Counted from the first letter of the stretch, positions 46,043 to 53,495 are shown. The stretch is DNA of 54,066 bases from Oscillospiraceae bacterium (GCA_017538965.1 JAFYHU010000040.1:1-54066); one strand, 5' to 3'. Made by a program: numbers and translations. Notes: generated from the sequence alone by a model not told the origin.

Positions 46043-47224
46043 ATGATTAAACGAGAAAAATATTTGGAGCCAATCCGGGAATTTTATGACGGAGATCTGA
46101 TCAAGGTCATTACCGGCATCCGCCGATGTGGAAAATCCATTATCTTAAAACAGATCTTGGAGGAAATCAAAGAGAGGTCAGACAATATCATTTTCCTTGA
46201 TTTCGAAGATACTGCTGTTCTGAATGCCATTCCGGATGAAATGACATTGCTGAACTATATTGACAGTCATCGTAAGGAATCGCTGTGCTACGTATTTCTT
46301 GATGAGGTTCAGAGAGTTGAGGGATGGGCTGGAGCATGTCGAACACTCCGGAGCCGAAACTGCTCAGTCTTTATCAGTGGTTCAAACTCCAAACTTCTAT
46401 CCAGGGAGTTTACAAAAGAACTATCGGGAAGATATGTTCCTTTCCGGGTCAGGCCATTTGTGTATAGAGAACTTGCCGAGTACGGGAAAGAGCTTGGGAA
46501 AGAAATCACCCTTACCGATTATATTATCTGGGGCGGCTTTCCAAAGCGAATCGAATACAGCGGCGAGAGCGGCCAGCGAATTTATCTGAATGAGCTGAAT
46601 GAAACCATTATTCTGAACGATATCATTAACCGTTATAAGATCAGGAAAACCGAGGTCTTCAAACGGTTGGCCAACTTTGTTTTTCTGTCAAACGGTAGAA
46701 TTCTGTCTGCCAGATCCGTGGAGAAATATATGAAAGGAGCTGGCCTGCCCTGCTCCGTCACAACGATCACCAAGTATATCGGCTATCTGGAAGAAGCCTA
46801 TGCAATAGAGACTGTAAAGAAGTATTCGGTCAAATCCAAACGCGAACTGGAATATTATCTCAAGGTTTACGATGAGGATGTCGCTTTGAATTCCATCCGC
46901 GTTATGAACAGCCGATATGATCTCACCCACAATTTTGAGAACGTCGTTTATAACGAACTCCTTTATATGGGTTACAGCCTCCAGGTGTATCATGACAGGT
47001 CTCAGGAAATAGATTTTGTGGCCAATAAGGGTAATAAGCAATACTATATCCAGGTCGCTTACTCTGTGGCTGAAGAGAAGGCTTATGAGAGAGAGTTCGG
47101 AGTTTTTGCAAAGCTGGATAATTCCTGTCAGAAGATCGTTATCACAAATGACGATATCGATTTCAGTACCAGCACTGTGCGTCATGTCCAGTTTAAGGAT
47201 TTCGTTCAGATGGACGAATTATGA
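46043..47224 (+). CDS. AAA ATPase with DUF4143 nuclease-like domain
   Basis: Start ATG 46043 has GGAGG 8 bp upstream and lies downstream of the promoter; an in-frame ATG at 46001 overlaps the -10 box. 393 residues: Walker A ITGIRRCGKS, Walker B YVFLDEVQ, arginine-rich sensor GSNSKLLSRE, and a C-terminal DUF4143 half with VVYNELLYMGY and EIDFVANKGNKQYYIQV, a PD-(D/E)XK-like strand pattern. This family (AAA_14 + DUF4143) is expanded in gut bacteria and archaea, often in accessory DNA; function unproven. Confidence 0.88.
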   Translation: MIKREKYLEPIREFYDGDLIKVITGIRRCGKSIILKQILEEIKERSDNIIFLDFEDTAVLNAIPDEMTLLNYIDSHRKESLCYVFLDEVQRVEGWAGACRTLRSRNCSVFISGSNSKLLSREFTKELSGRYVPFRVRPFVYRELAEYGKELGKEITLTDYIIWGGFPKRIEYSGESGQRIYLNELNETIILNDIINRYKIRKTEVFKRLANFVFLSNGRILSARSVEKYMKGAGLPCSVTTITKYIGYLEEAYAIETVKKYSVKSKRELEYYLKVYDEDVALNSIRVMNSRYDLTHNFENVVYNELLYMGYSLQVYHDRSQEIDFVANKGNKQYYIQVAYSVAEEKAYEREFGVFAKLDNSCQKIVITNDDIDFSTSTVRHVQFKDFVQMDEL

Positions 47225-47615
47225 TCTGATATTTCCCACATGAAATTCGGGATTTGAGCCCGTGGTACCGTATGAGTTGACTGAAAAACAGATTTATGCG
47301 CTGCAAACGACAGCAAAATCAGGGCATAAAGCTCTCTGAAGAATAAAAAGAAAAAGCATCAAATTCCAATGCATTATTGCAAAAATCAACATCTATTTCC
47401 AAAACAGGCTCGGCAGACAGGTTTCTGTGAAAACAGAAGCGGTCTGCCGGCCCTGTTTTTTGCGGGAAAAGGGCGCCTGCGGGCGCAGGGTTTGCGGAGC
47501 GATCTGGGGATCGCTCCCTACGGGGCAGGGGTAAAAAAATTTTTTAACCCGGAAACGGACCTTCCGGGTTAAGCGGTAATCTCAGCACAGCGAAACAGGA
47601 AAGGAGGGAGAAAGC
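47225..47615. other. spacer with terminator and repeat units
   Basis: No gene is seen. It holds a long terminator-like hairpin at about 47401-47461 (AACAGG/CCTGTT outer, CGGCAGAC/GTCTGCCG inner, then TTTTTT), a GCGCC/GGGCGC hairpin at about 47473-47486, a GTAGGG-family unit (stem 47496-47504 with 47509-47517) and a hairpin AACCCGGAA/TTCCGGGTT (47546-47570). Confidence 0.55.
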
Positions 47616-47795
47616 GTGACAGCTGAACCTGTTTTCGGCAGGTACGGCGGCGGATTCCGACCGGCCGAGCGGTTCCGCCCCGGCAGAAAGGTCCTTGCCC
47701 GGGAGCAGGCGGATGCGATCCGGAAAGCTGTGCAGTTTCCGGACGGCAAAAATCAGCAGGCGCTTCTGATCATTCTGACACAATTCTCGAATTAA
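47616..47795 (+). CDS. small phage-type protein (59 aa)
   Basis: A GTG start at 47616 has AAAGGAGGGAG at 8 bp. The 59-residue product has a Gly/Arg-rich start (VFGRYGGGFRPAERFRPGR) and an amphipathic helix (AREQADAIRKAVQFPDG) then LLIILTQFSN. It resembles small unassigned genes ahead of replication or terminase modules in clostridial prophages; no function is given. The DUF6291-like gene follows by 19 bp. Confidence 0.5.
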   Translation: MTAEPVFGRYGGGFRPAERFRPGRKVLAREQADAIRKAVQFPDGKNQQALLIILTQFSN

Positions 47796-47814
47796 GAAAG
47801 GAAGTGAAATCGAC

Positions 47815-48138
47815 ATGGAAGAATCTTCGGCCCTGACGCGGATCACCTTTTTCCGCTCGTATTGGGATGCGGAGCAGCAGATGGAAACCCGGCGAGACAG
47901 ACTTTCCCTTCTCGAAGGCCTGCTGTTCTATGCCTTCGAAGGGGAAATTCCTCAGATGACGCCGGCGGCGTATCTGCTCTTCACGGTCATAAAACCGCAC
48001 ATCGATATCAGCAAAAAGCGCTCTGCCGCCGGGAAAACCGCGAGAAATTCCTCACCGGCAATGCCCGGAACCAGCGGCTTTTCCCGGGATTTTGCTCAGA
48101 CAGGCTGTGTAAACAATAAGAATAAGAATAAAGAATAA
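47815..48138 (+). CDS. DUF6291-like phage protein
   Basis: The 107-residue product shows the DUF6291 outline: an N-terminal TRITFFRSYWDAEQQM, LEGLLFYAFEGEIPQ, LLFTVIKPHIDISKKR, and a low-complexity Asn/Lys tail (NNKNKNKE) typical of phage and ICE replication-region proteins. The tail is encoded by a GAATAA simple repeat that continues past the stop to about 48172. Ribosome binding site GAAAGGAAG. Confidence 0.6.
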   Translation: MEESSALTRITFFRSYWDAEQQMETRRDRLSLLEGLLFYAFEGEIPQMTPAAYLLFTVIKPHIDISKKRSAAGKTARNSSPAMPGTSGFSRDFAQTGCVNNKNKNKE

Positions 48139-48192
48139 GAATAATGAATAAGAATAAAGAATGGAGAATCCGCGAAAAAACGAGGTGAAAAC

Positions 48193-49830
48193 ATGAGGAA
48201 GGAACACAGAGTGTCGGAGAAATCCCTGAAAAACCTGGAGAAAGGAATCCCGATGCGCTTCAACAGCGAGACCGGAGCGCTGTATGCGAGAAAAGGGCAG
48301 GAGGCATCCGTCCGCGCGAGAAGACGCAACAAATCCCTGTCAAGACTGGCGGTGGCGGTCGGCAACACCAGAATCACGGACAGCGAGCTTCTGAAGACCC
48401 TGAACGAACTCGGAATCAAGGACGAAGAGGAACAGTACAACGCTCTGATCGTGGCGGGCGTCCTGAAGGAAGCGAGCCAGGGAAAGATCACCGCCGTGGA
48501 AAAGTGGGAAGACTGGCTGGACCGCGAAGAAGAAGATCTCGCCTGCGAGCTGGAACAGATCGAAGATATCGGGGAGCGGGCGCTGGCACTGGCCAGAGCC
48601 AACTATATCGAGAACATCAACTCCGGCTTCGGGACCATCAGCGCCTATGCCCTCAAGCACCGCTATACCCACTACGAGGCCAGCGGCGGCAGAGGAAGCG
48701 GAAAGTCGAGCTGGGCAAGCCTCACCGTCGTGCGCCTCGTCATGGAGCATCCGGACGTGCATGCCCTGGTGATGAGGAAAGTGGCCAACACCCTGCGCGA
48801 TTCGGTCTATACGCAGTATCAGTGGGCGATCGAGCAGCTCGGGGTCAGCGAATTCTGGGAAGCCCGGAAGTCGCCGCTGGAGCTGATCTACAGACCCACG
48901 GGGCAGAAGATCCTGTTTCGCGGCGCGGACGACCCGATGAAGATCAAGAGCATCAAGCCGCCTTTCGGATATATCGGCATCACGCACTTCGAGGAAAAAG
49001 ATCAGTTCGCCGGCCGCACGGAGATCGACAGCATTCTGCAGTCCACCATGCGCGGGGGCAGAGAATTCTGGAACTTCGAGACCTACAATCCGCCGCGGTC
49101 CAAAGACAACTGGGCGAATAAGGACAGCCGAGAGGAACGGCCGAACCGCGTCCGGCATCAGAGCACCTACCTGGACCTGGACGATCCGGACTGGCTCGGG
49201 GAGGCCTTCATCGCCGAAGCCGAGGATCTCCGGCAGCGGGACGAGGGGCGCTATCAGAATGAGTATCTCGGTATTCCCGTGGGCATCGGGGGCAGCGTGT
49301 TCGAGAATCTCGAACTGCGCGTGATCACGGACGAGGAGCTGAGGCGCTTCGACCGAATCTTCCAGGGCGTCGACTGGGGCTGGTTCCCGGACCCCTATGC
49401 CTTCGTCCGGCTGCATTATGACAAGACGCGGGAGACCATCTATCTCATCGACGAGCACTTCGGCAATAAGCTGACCAACGAGCAGAGTGCCAAATGGATC
49501 CTGGAGCACGGGTACAATGATGTCCCTACAACCTGCGACAGCGCGGAGCCGAAGAGCGTGTCGGACTACCGCAGTCTGGGCGTGAACGCCAAGGAAGCGA
49601 TCAAGGGGCCGAGCAGCGTGGACTACGGGATGAAGTGGCTGCAGAGCCGCACGATCGTGATCGACAAACGGAGAACCCCGCACGCGTACGAGGAATTCGT
49701 GAACTACGAATTCGAAAAGAACAGGGCGGACGAGTGGATCAGCGGCTACCCGGACAAGAACAACCACACGATCGACGCCGTTCGCTACGCCCTCGAGCGA
49801 GTCTCGAACAAATACCGCTCTCAGGCATAG
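48193..49830 (+). CDS. phage terminase large subunit with fused small-subunit-like N-terminus
   Basis: The 545-residue protein has an N-terminal 110-residue basic helical region (ARKGQEASVRARRRNKSL, KTLNELGIKDEEEQYNAL) of the kind found in small terminase/KGG-type proteins, then a PBSX-type large terminase: Walker A GGRGSGKSS, Walker B region GYIGITHFEEKDQF, nuclease part VDWGWFPDPYAF, TCDSAEPKSV and NHTIDAVRYAL. TerL packages phage DNA. No portal or capsid gene follows, so this is a remnant or satellite. AGGTGAAAAC site before ATG. Confidence 0.88.
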   Translation: MRKEHRVSEKSLKNLEKGIPMRFNSETGALYARKGQEASVRARRRNKSLSRLAVAVGNTRITDSELLKTLNELGIKDEEEQYNALIVAGVLKEASQGKITAVEKWEDWLDREEEDLACELEQIEDIGERALALARANYIENINSGFGTISAYALKHRYTHYEASGGRGSGKSSWASLTVVRLVMEHPDVHALVMRKVANTLRDSVYTQYQWAIEQLGVSEFWEARKSPLELIYRPTGQKILFRGADDPMKIKSIKPPFGYIGITHFEEKDQFAGRTEIDSILQSTMRGGREFWNFETYNPPRSKDNWANKDSREERPNRVRHQSTYLDLDDPDWLGEAFIAEAEDLRQRDEGRYQNEYLGIPVGIGGSVFENLELRVITDEELRRFDRIFQGVDWGWFPDPYAFVRLHYDKTRETIYLIDEHFGNKLTNEQSAKWILEHGYNDVPTTCDSAEPKSVSDYRSLGVNAKEAIKGPSSVDYGMKWLQSRTIVIDKRRTPHAYEEFVNYEFEKNRADEWISGYPDKNNHTIDAVRYALERVSNKYRSQA

Positions 49831-49833
49831 AAG

Positions 49834-49925
49834 AGTTGGCGGTTGGCAGTTGGCAGGGAGAGAGTCCTCCCAATATCAAGCGCGGCGCAGGGGCTGAAGG
49901 CGAGAGACAGGTTTCCCTGCCGCGC
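49834..49925 (+). repeat. heptamer array plus GCGCGGC unit
   Basis: AGTTGGC, GGTTGGC, AGTTGGC begin 3 bp after the terminase stop (49834-49854); GCGCGGC (49880-49886) pairs with GCCGCGC (49919-49925). Confidence 0.6.
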
Positions 49926-50003
49926 AAATGCAGAAGCTTCGAAACGGGCGCCTGAACACCGTGAACAATCACAAAAAAATCAAAAAATCGGAGGAAAACA
50001 AAA

Positions 50004-50306
50004 ATGGCAGTAGCACAGGCAAGTCTGGAAAATCTCAAAAAGGGAAGGAAATTCACTTCCGAAACCGCGCGGGAAGCCGGAAGAAAGGGACAGCAGAAAT
50101 CGCTGGAGGCAAAGAAATGGAAGAAGGCGAAAAAGCAGCTTCTGGCTATCCTTCTCCGTCAAAACGACCAGAACGTCGACGACGAAATGTTCGCTTACCT
50201 GAAGAAGCAGGGAATCGGGGAAGCAGAGATGGGGCTCTGTATGGATCTGATGGCCACAATCGGACTCGCAGCACGCGCCTACGTCAACAGCAAAAAACAG
50301 GCATAA
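50004..50306 (+). CDS. small basic protein, terminase-small-subunit-like
   Basis: A 100-residue product preceded by GGAGGAAAACAAAA. It opens with NLKKGRKFTSETAREAGRKG, a basic KGG-type repeat shared in style with the N-terminus of the upstream terminase, then a Lys-rich helix and DLMATIGLAARAYV. Similar short proteins near terminases are thought to act in DNA recognition. A hairpin (CGGGATGC/GCATCCCG, 50314-50342) ends the gene. Confidence 0.6.
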   Translation: MAVAQASLENLKKGRKFTSETAREAGRKGQQKSLEAKKWKKAKKQLLAILLRQNDQNVDDEMFAYLKKQGIGEAEMGLCMDLMATIGLAARAYVNSKKQA

Positions 50307-50313
50307 ACCCCGA

Positions 50314-50347
50314 CGGGATGCAGTTTCAAAAACCGCATCCCGCCAGC
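50314..50347 (+). terminator. hairpin after the small phage gene
   Basis: CGGGATGC (50314-50321) with GCATCCCG (50335-50342) followed by CCAGCTTTT; a moderate terminator. Confidence 0.55.
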
Positions 50348-50371
50348 TTTTAATAACCTCCGTAAAGAATC

Positions 50372-50552
50372 TTGCCCGCAGAAAAACCGTATGGTAAAAT
50401 AGCTTCGCAGCGCCGTCTTACGGCGCCGAACACACAGATATCAGAATGAAGGAGCAAGACAATGCCTTACTGACCTCCGGTTTGTAAAACTCTAAACAGA
50501 CCCAAAAAACTCCGGCTGAAGCACTTCATCCGCGCTTCAGCCGGCTACTTTT
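50372..50552 (+). ncRNA. candidate small RNA or leader, promoter to terminator
   Basis: A promoter TTGCCC (50372-50377), 17 bp, TAAAAT (50395-50400) is followed by hairpin GCGCCGT/ACGGCGC (50410-50426), a Shine-Dalgarno AAGGAG with a three-codon frame Met-Pro-Tyr-stop (50462-50473), the anti-SD-like CCTCC directly after it, and a perfect terminator CCGGCTGAAGC/GCTTCAGCCGG (50512-50544) with a T run. No gene follows on this strand, so it would be a free transcript of about 150 nt. Confidence 0.45.
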
Positions 50553-50634
50553 TTCCTGCGGCAAATCTCCTGAGACAACAAATGAGCCAGGGAAGGATCT
50601 TATGGAGCAAGAACAGCTTCTTACAACCTGTGTT

Positions 50635-50844
50635 TTACCAGGCAGGATTCCCGGTCGCAATCAGACTGTCGATATCCATGAAAGCATTTGTGATAGCCTC
50701 GGTATGATACAACTCATACATTTGCATGATGTAATCGGTCAGATTTTTTTCGTTCAGGATCTGCAGCACTTTGTCGGCCGTAATGCCTTTATACTGTGCG
50801 TAGGACTCTAAAAGATAGGTAAAAAACCTGAATTCTTTGCTCAT
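50635..50844 (-). CDS. DUF3791 domain protein
   Basis: A 69-residue protein fitting DUF3791: FRFFTYLLESYAQYKG, VLQILNEKNLTDYIMQMYELYHTE and the terminal DIDSLI. DUF3791 genes usually sit in small two- or three-gene cassettes with DUF3990 (ADP-ribosyltransferase-like), suggesting toxin-antitoxin function. Its ATG overlaps the TGA of the upstream 84-residue gene. No DUF3990 is present here. Confidence 0.75.
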   Translation of the reverse strand: MSKEFRFFTYLLESYAQYKGITADKVLQILNEKNLTDYIMQMYELYHTEAITNAFMDIDSLIATGNPAW

Positions 50845-51095
50845 ATTTCATCACCGCAAATATAGAAAGAGTTTCGGGGATTTCCTGTTGCAACCTCATT
50901 TTCCCACATATCAAATATTGCAACAGGACTGAAGTACCACATTTTCAGGGAAGCATCTGTCAACATTTTATGCGTCTCGGAGCCAAGAAACAGTTTTAGG
51001 CCTTCCATTACGGAAATGCCTCTGTCTGCTGCAATCATGGCAGACAGTTCAGAGTCATAGAATTCCAATATAGAAGGTCTTGTATATTCAAGCAT
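50841..51095 (-). CDS. small protein coupled to DUF3791 (84 aa)
   Basis: From ATG (51093-51095) with AAGGAG upstream the product reads TRPSILEFYDSELSAMIA, GLKLFLGSETHKML and FDMWENEVATGNPRNSFY. The compact helical domain ending in TGNPRNS is seen in proteins that accompany DUF3791. Function unknown; the coupling and size favour a toxin-antitoxin-like partner. A longer frame to 51443 runs into a repeat and is not used. Confidence 0.65.
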   Translation of the reverse strand: MLEYTRPSILEFYDSELSAMIAADRGISVMEGLKLFLGSETHKMLTDASLKMWYFSPVAIFDMWENEVATGNPRNSFYICGDEI

Positions 51096-51125
51096 TTGCC
51101 TTTCTCCTTTATGCTTTCCGGCAGT

Positions 51126-51154
51126 ATTATGACACTTTTGCTGATTCCCGTCAA
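51126..51154 (-). promoter_or_regulatory. promoter of the DUF3791 cassette
   Basis: Minus strand TTGACG (51149-51154), 17 bp, CATAAT (51126-51131), 30 bp before the start. Confidence 0.6.
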
Positions 51155-51170
51155 GGGACTTTTGAAATCC

Positions 51171-51420
51171 GGCAGCGGCCTCACGCGTGCCCGCTTTGCG
51201 GTGCCCGAAGAATCGTTCGGGCTTACGCTGATCCTCCGATTCTTCGACCGCTGCAGAAATCGCGCGATGCCTTCCTCTGCCGCAGGCAGCGGCCTCACGC
51301 GTGCCCGCTTTGCGGTGCCCGAAGAATCGTTCGGGCTTACGCTGACCCTCCGATTCTTCGACCGCTGCAGAAATCGCGCAATGCCTTCCTCTGCCACAGG
51401 CAGCGGCATCACGCGATTCC
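51171..51420. repeat. 114-bp tandem repeat, two copies and a stub
   Basis: Copies at 51171-51284 and 51285-51398 differ at only a few bases; a third stops after about 22 bp. A diverged single copy is at about 45783-45899. Each copy has a hairpin with 9-bp arms starting 30 bp apart (GAAGAATCG at 51207 and CGATTCTTC at 51237). No ribosome binding site supports the open frames that cross it. Confidence 0.85.
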
Positions 51421-51585
51421 CCGCCGGCCTTGAGGCGCAGCACCCTTCTCCTGTTCGAAGAGTTTGAAACCCCTCGGGTTTTGAACGCTTTGAACAGCCC
51501 AGAAATAAAGCGGCGGATCAGGGAAAAATTCCAAGATCCACCGAAGTTTAAGAAACACAGCCTATATACATCATATTACAGATCT

Positions 51586-51938
51586 AATCCTGAGTTTAAA
51601 CGTATCGAATTCGATACGTTTAAACTCAGGATGCCGGTTCGAATGCTTTTGTTTTTTCTATCAAGACCTGGACAGAGGAACTCGGTGCAGTCGGGCTCTT
51701 TGCAAAACCCGGACGGTATGGCGGCGGAATCTATGCGCATATTGATATCGCTTTTGAATTTGCATCCTGGATCTCTCCTGAATTCAAACTGTATATCATC
51801 AAGGATTGCGAGACAAATATCCGGACGAATGAAGAAAAACTGAAAGCGAAGACGACGGAAGAACTGGCGGACTGGCTTGACAGGCACTGCCGCAAATCCG
51901 GCTGGCTTGCATGGTTGAAGGAAAAAGCAAAAGAGTAG
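51586..51938 (+). pseudogene. KilA-N domain protein, truncated and frameshifted
   Basis: NPEFKRIEFDTFK lies in one frame and SNAFVFSIKTWTEELGAVG, then KPGRYGGGIYAHIDIAFEFA and SWISPEFKLYIIKD, in another, up to TAG 51936-51938. Together they are the KilA-N DNA-binding domain; one base is missing at about 51625-51635, and the N-terminal part is gone. The frameshift lies at the right arm of a 46-bp palindrome (51587-51632). Confidence 0.8.
51587..51632. repeat. perfect 46-bp palindrome
   Basis: Two 23-bp arms meet without spacer at GAATTC (51607-51612); the arm reads ATCCTGAGTTTAAACGTATC plus GAA. It lies inside the KilA-N relic. Confidence 0.95.
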
Positions 51939-52024
51939 CGGGTTGGAGATAAAGAAGAAGCCATATATACATGAATCGCAGTTAAGACTGTTTTGCTGAA
52001 ATAGGAATCTCCAACAATAATAAC

Positions 52025-52058
52025 AGAGGCTCCCGTTCAAGGAGCCTCTGAGTTTTTT
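52025..52058. terminator. terminator between the KilA-N relic and the 96-aa gene
   Basis: AGAGGCTCC (52025-52033) with GGAGCCTCT (52041-52049) and GAGTTTTTT. Convergent position. Confidence 0.75.
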
Positions 52059-52067
52059 ATAAAATGT

Positions 52068-52358
52068 TCAGCTTCCCAGGCCGCCAGCTTCGATCACTTC
52101 CCGGACGGAGACGGCCAGATCCGTGTTCTTCAGGGAGAGCGCCTGCAGCCAGGCGTTGCCGATAATGTCTTCGGCCTCGGATCCGGTCAGCATTCTGGCA
52201 TAATCGAAGGCGCCTCGGACGAGCAGATCCTCCGACAGGGCGGCCATACTGCGGACCATGTTCAAATAGGCCCGGAGGCATTCGTTCCGCTCGGCCTTTT
52301 TGCGGCGGAGGGCGGATTCCAGTTGCGGGGCGAGGGCAACGATCGTAGATTCGTTCAT
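52068..52358 (-). CDS. small helical protein of unknown function (96 aa)
   Basis: ATG 52358 with TGAGGAGGCC upstream. The product is fully helical: ALAPQLESALRRKKAERNEC, then NMVRSMAALSEDLLVRGAFD, DIIGNAWLQALSL and VREVIEAGGLGS. The style is that of phage or mobile-element accessory proteins. I do not recognise the family. A 48-residue membrane-protein gene lies 12 bp upstream on the same strand. Confidence 0.6.
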   Translation of the reverse strand: MNESTIVALAPQLESALRRKKAERNECLRAYLNMVRSMAALSEDLLVRGAFDYARMLTGSEAEDIIGNAWLQALSLKNTDLAVSVREVIEAGGLGS

Positions 52359-52370
52359 GGCGTGGCCTCC

Positions 52371-52517
52371 TCAGTCGTCGTCAAAGATGTCATACATGAT
52401 CATGTCGTCGTAGCTGATATCGTACCAGGGGCGGGACTTCTTTTTCTTCTTTGCTTTGCGGCCTTTGGACGGCAGCAGCATGAGAAGAATGAGAACAATG
52501 ATGAGAGTTTCAAGCAT
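52371..52517 (-). CDS. single-pass small membrane protein (48 aa)
   Basis: ATG 52517 has AAAGGAGGG 7 bp upstream. The product has an N-terminal helix (ETLIIVLILLMLLP), a basic stop-transfer cluster (KGRKAKKKKKSRP) and an acidic Tyr/Asp-rich cytosolic tail (YDDMIMYDIFDDD). The strong site, the clear topology and the 12-bp distance to the next gene make it a real small gene, cotranscribed with the 96-aa protein. Function unknown. Confidence 0.6.
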   Translation of the reverse strand: MLETLIIVLILLMLLPSKGRKAKKKKKSRPWYDISYDDMIMYDIFDDD

Positions 52518-52669
52518 GGGAACGCCCTCCTTTTTTCAGGTTGGCAACAGTCTACAAAAAAAGAAGTCCGAAAAACCGTACTTTTCGGCATGGGGAGAAT
52601 GCAAAAAAGCACTTTAAATCAGACTTGAGATTTGGTAATATGAAAGACGGGCGCCGCGAAGCGGAGCAG

Positions 52670-52704
52670 AGTTGAGAGTTGAGAGAGGAGAGTGGAGAGA
52701 CAGG
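52670..52704 (+). repeat. heptamer array AGTTGAG type
   Basis: Five 7-bp units: AGTTGAG, AGTTGAG, AGAGGAG, AGTGGAG, AGACAGG. Preceded by a GCGCC/GC-rich hairpin. Confidence 0.6.
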
Positions 52705-52765
52705 GGGAGAGTGCGGAGGCGGAAGGGGAAAGACAAAAAAACCGACCCCTTGCCTGCTAAGAATA

Positions 52766-52790
52766 AAATCCCGGAGAGTTTCCGGGATTT
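52766..52790 (-). terminator. terminator of the DUF3800 gene
   Basis: AAATCCCGG (52766-52774) with CCGGGATTT (52782-52790), 20 bp beyond the stop on the minus strand. Confidence 0.65.
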
Positions 52791-52809
52791 CACGGATTTA
52801 GGTTTGATG

Positions 52810-53484
52810 TTAAAAAAGCTTATCCTTGAGAGGCTTGAAATAGTTCTTCTTTAGCGTACGCTCGTCCTGAAAGAAAGACTGTTCTGATTTGGACAAAGCG
52901 TGGTTATCCATCTTCATCTCCGTCAGCTTCATGGTGCATATCAAATCGGCAACCTGGAAAAGCCTGTAATCAGAAGGGATAACACGCCGGAAAACCACAT
53001 TGTCCAGAAGACTGTTGAATACAGAAGAGAGAATCCTGCTTAATTCGATCTGTCCATTGTCGTAATATACTTTCACACAGTCAAACGACAAGAAAAAGTC
53101 ATAATTTTCATGGATGAATGAGGATAGTTTTTTTCCGAGCTTTCCTGCGATTTCTACGGAATCAGAAACATGCTTCTTCTCAATACATATATATGTATAA
53201 CGGATGTCTGTCTGACGTACGAAAGCCATGAGGGTCTTCAACAATTTTTGCCGAGTGTTCAGGTCGTAAAACGCATATTCTTCTTCTCGGCGAATGATCG
53301 GGCCAGCATGTAGGCAGTGCTGTGGAAAACCCAGATTCGAAAGCCTGTTTTCCAGAAAGATGAAATTATCAGAAATATCTTTCTCTTGATTATGGATGAC
53401 CATCGAAATAATATAATAAGGCGAGATGGGAGAGTATTCTCCGAAATCTCCGCTTTCATCTATAAAGATGCTCAATTCTTTCAT
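52810..53484 (-). CDS. DUF3800 domain protein
   Basis: From ATG 53484 (GGAGG 7 bp upstream) the product has 224 residues. It starts with LSIFIDESGDFG, the DUF3800 hallmark whose acidic residues fit an RNase H-like fold, and continues with HAGPIIRREE and a late DLICTMKLTE. DUF3800 proteins are scattered in mobile DNA and defence islands; a nuclease role is assumed, not shown. The leader contains two hairpins (next entry). Confidence 0.88.
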   Translation of the reverse strand: MKELSIFIDESGDFGEYSPISPYYIISMVIHNQEKDISDNFIFLENRLSNLGFPQHCLHAGPIIRREEEYAFYDLNTRQKLLKTLMAFVRQTDIRYTYICIEKKHVSDSVEIAGKLGKKLSSFIHENYDFFLSFDCVKVYYDNGQIELSRILSSVFNSLLDNVVFRRVIPSDYRLFQVADLICTMKLTEMKMDNHALSKSEQSFFQDERTLKKNYFKPLKDKLF

Positions 53485-53495
53485 GTGGTCCTCCA

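Noticed and set aside
48112-48172. GAATAA repeats as a regulatory element or origin
   Set aside because: Low-complexity sequence that first encodes the Asn/Lys tail typical of the DUF6291-like protein and then continues; no iteron-like spacing or DnaA boxes.
49635-49955. Arg-rich frame overlapping the terminase end
   Set aside because: Out-of-frame shadow of the terminase gene with no ribosome binding site.
50462-50600. TGA read as selenocysteine in the minigene at 50462
   Set aside because: The extended frame has no protein-like character, crosses the terminator, and no SECIS-like hairpin is placed directly after the TGA.
51171-51420. CRISPR array
   Set aside because: The repeats are directly adjacent, 114 bp long, and have no variable spacers; no cas genes are near.
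51096-51467. Open frames through the 114-bp repeats on both strands
   Set aside because: Open only because the repeat length (114) is a multiple of three; no start signals, and the substitutions follow base pairing rather than codons.
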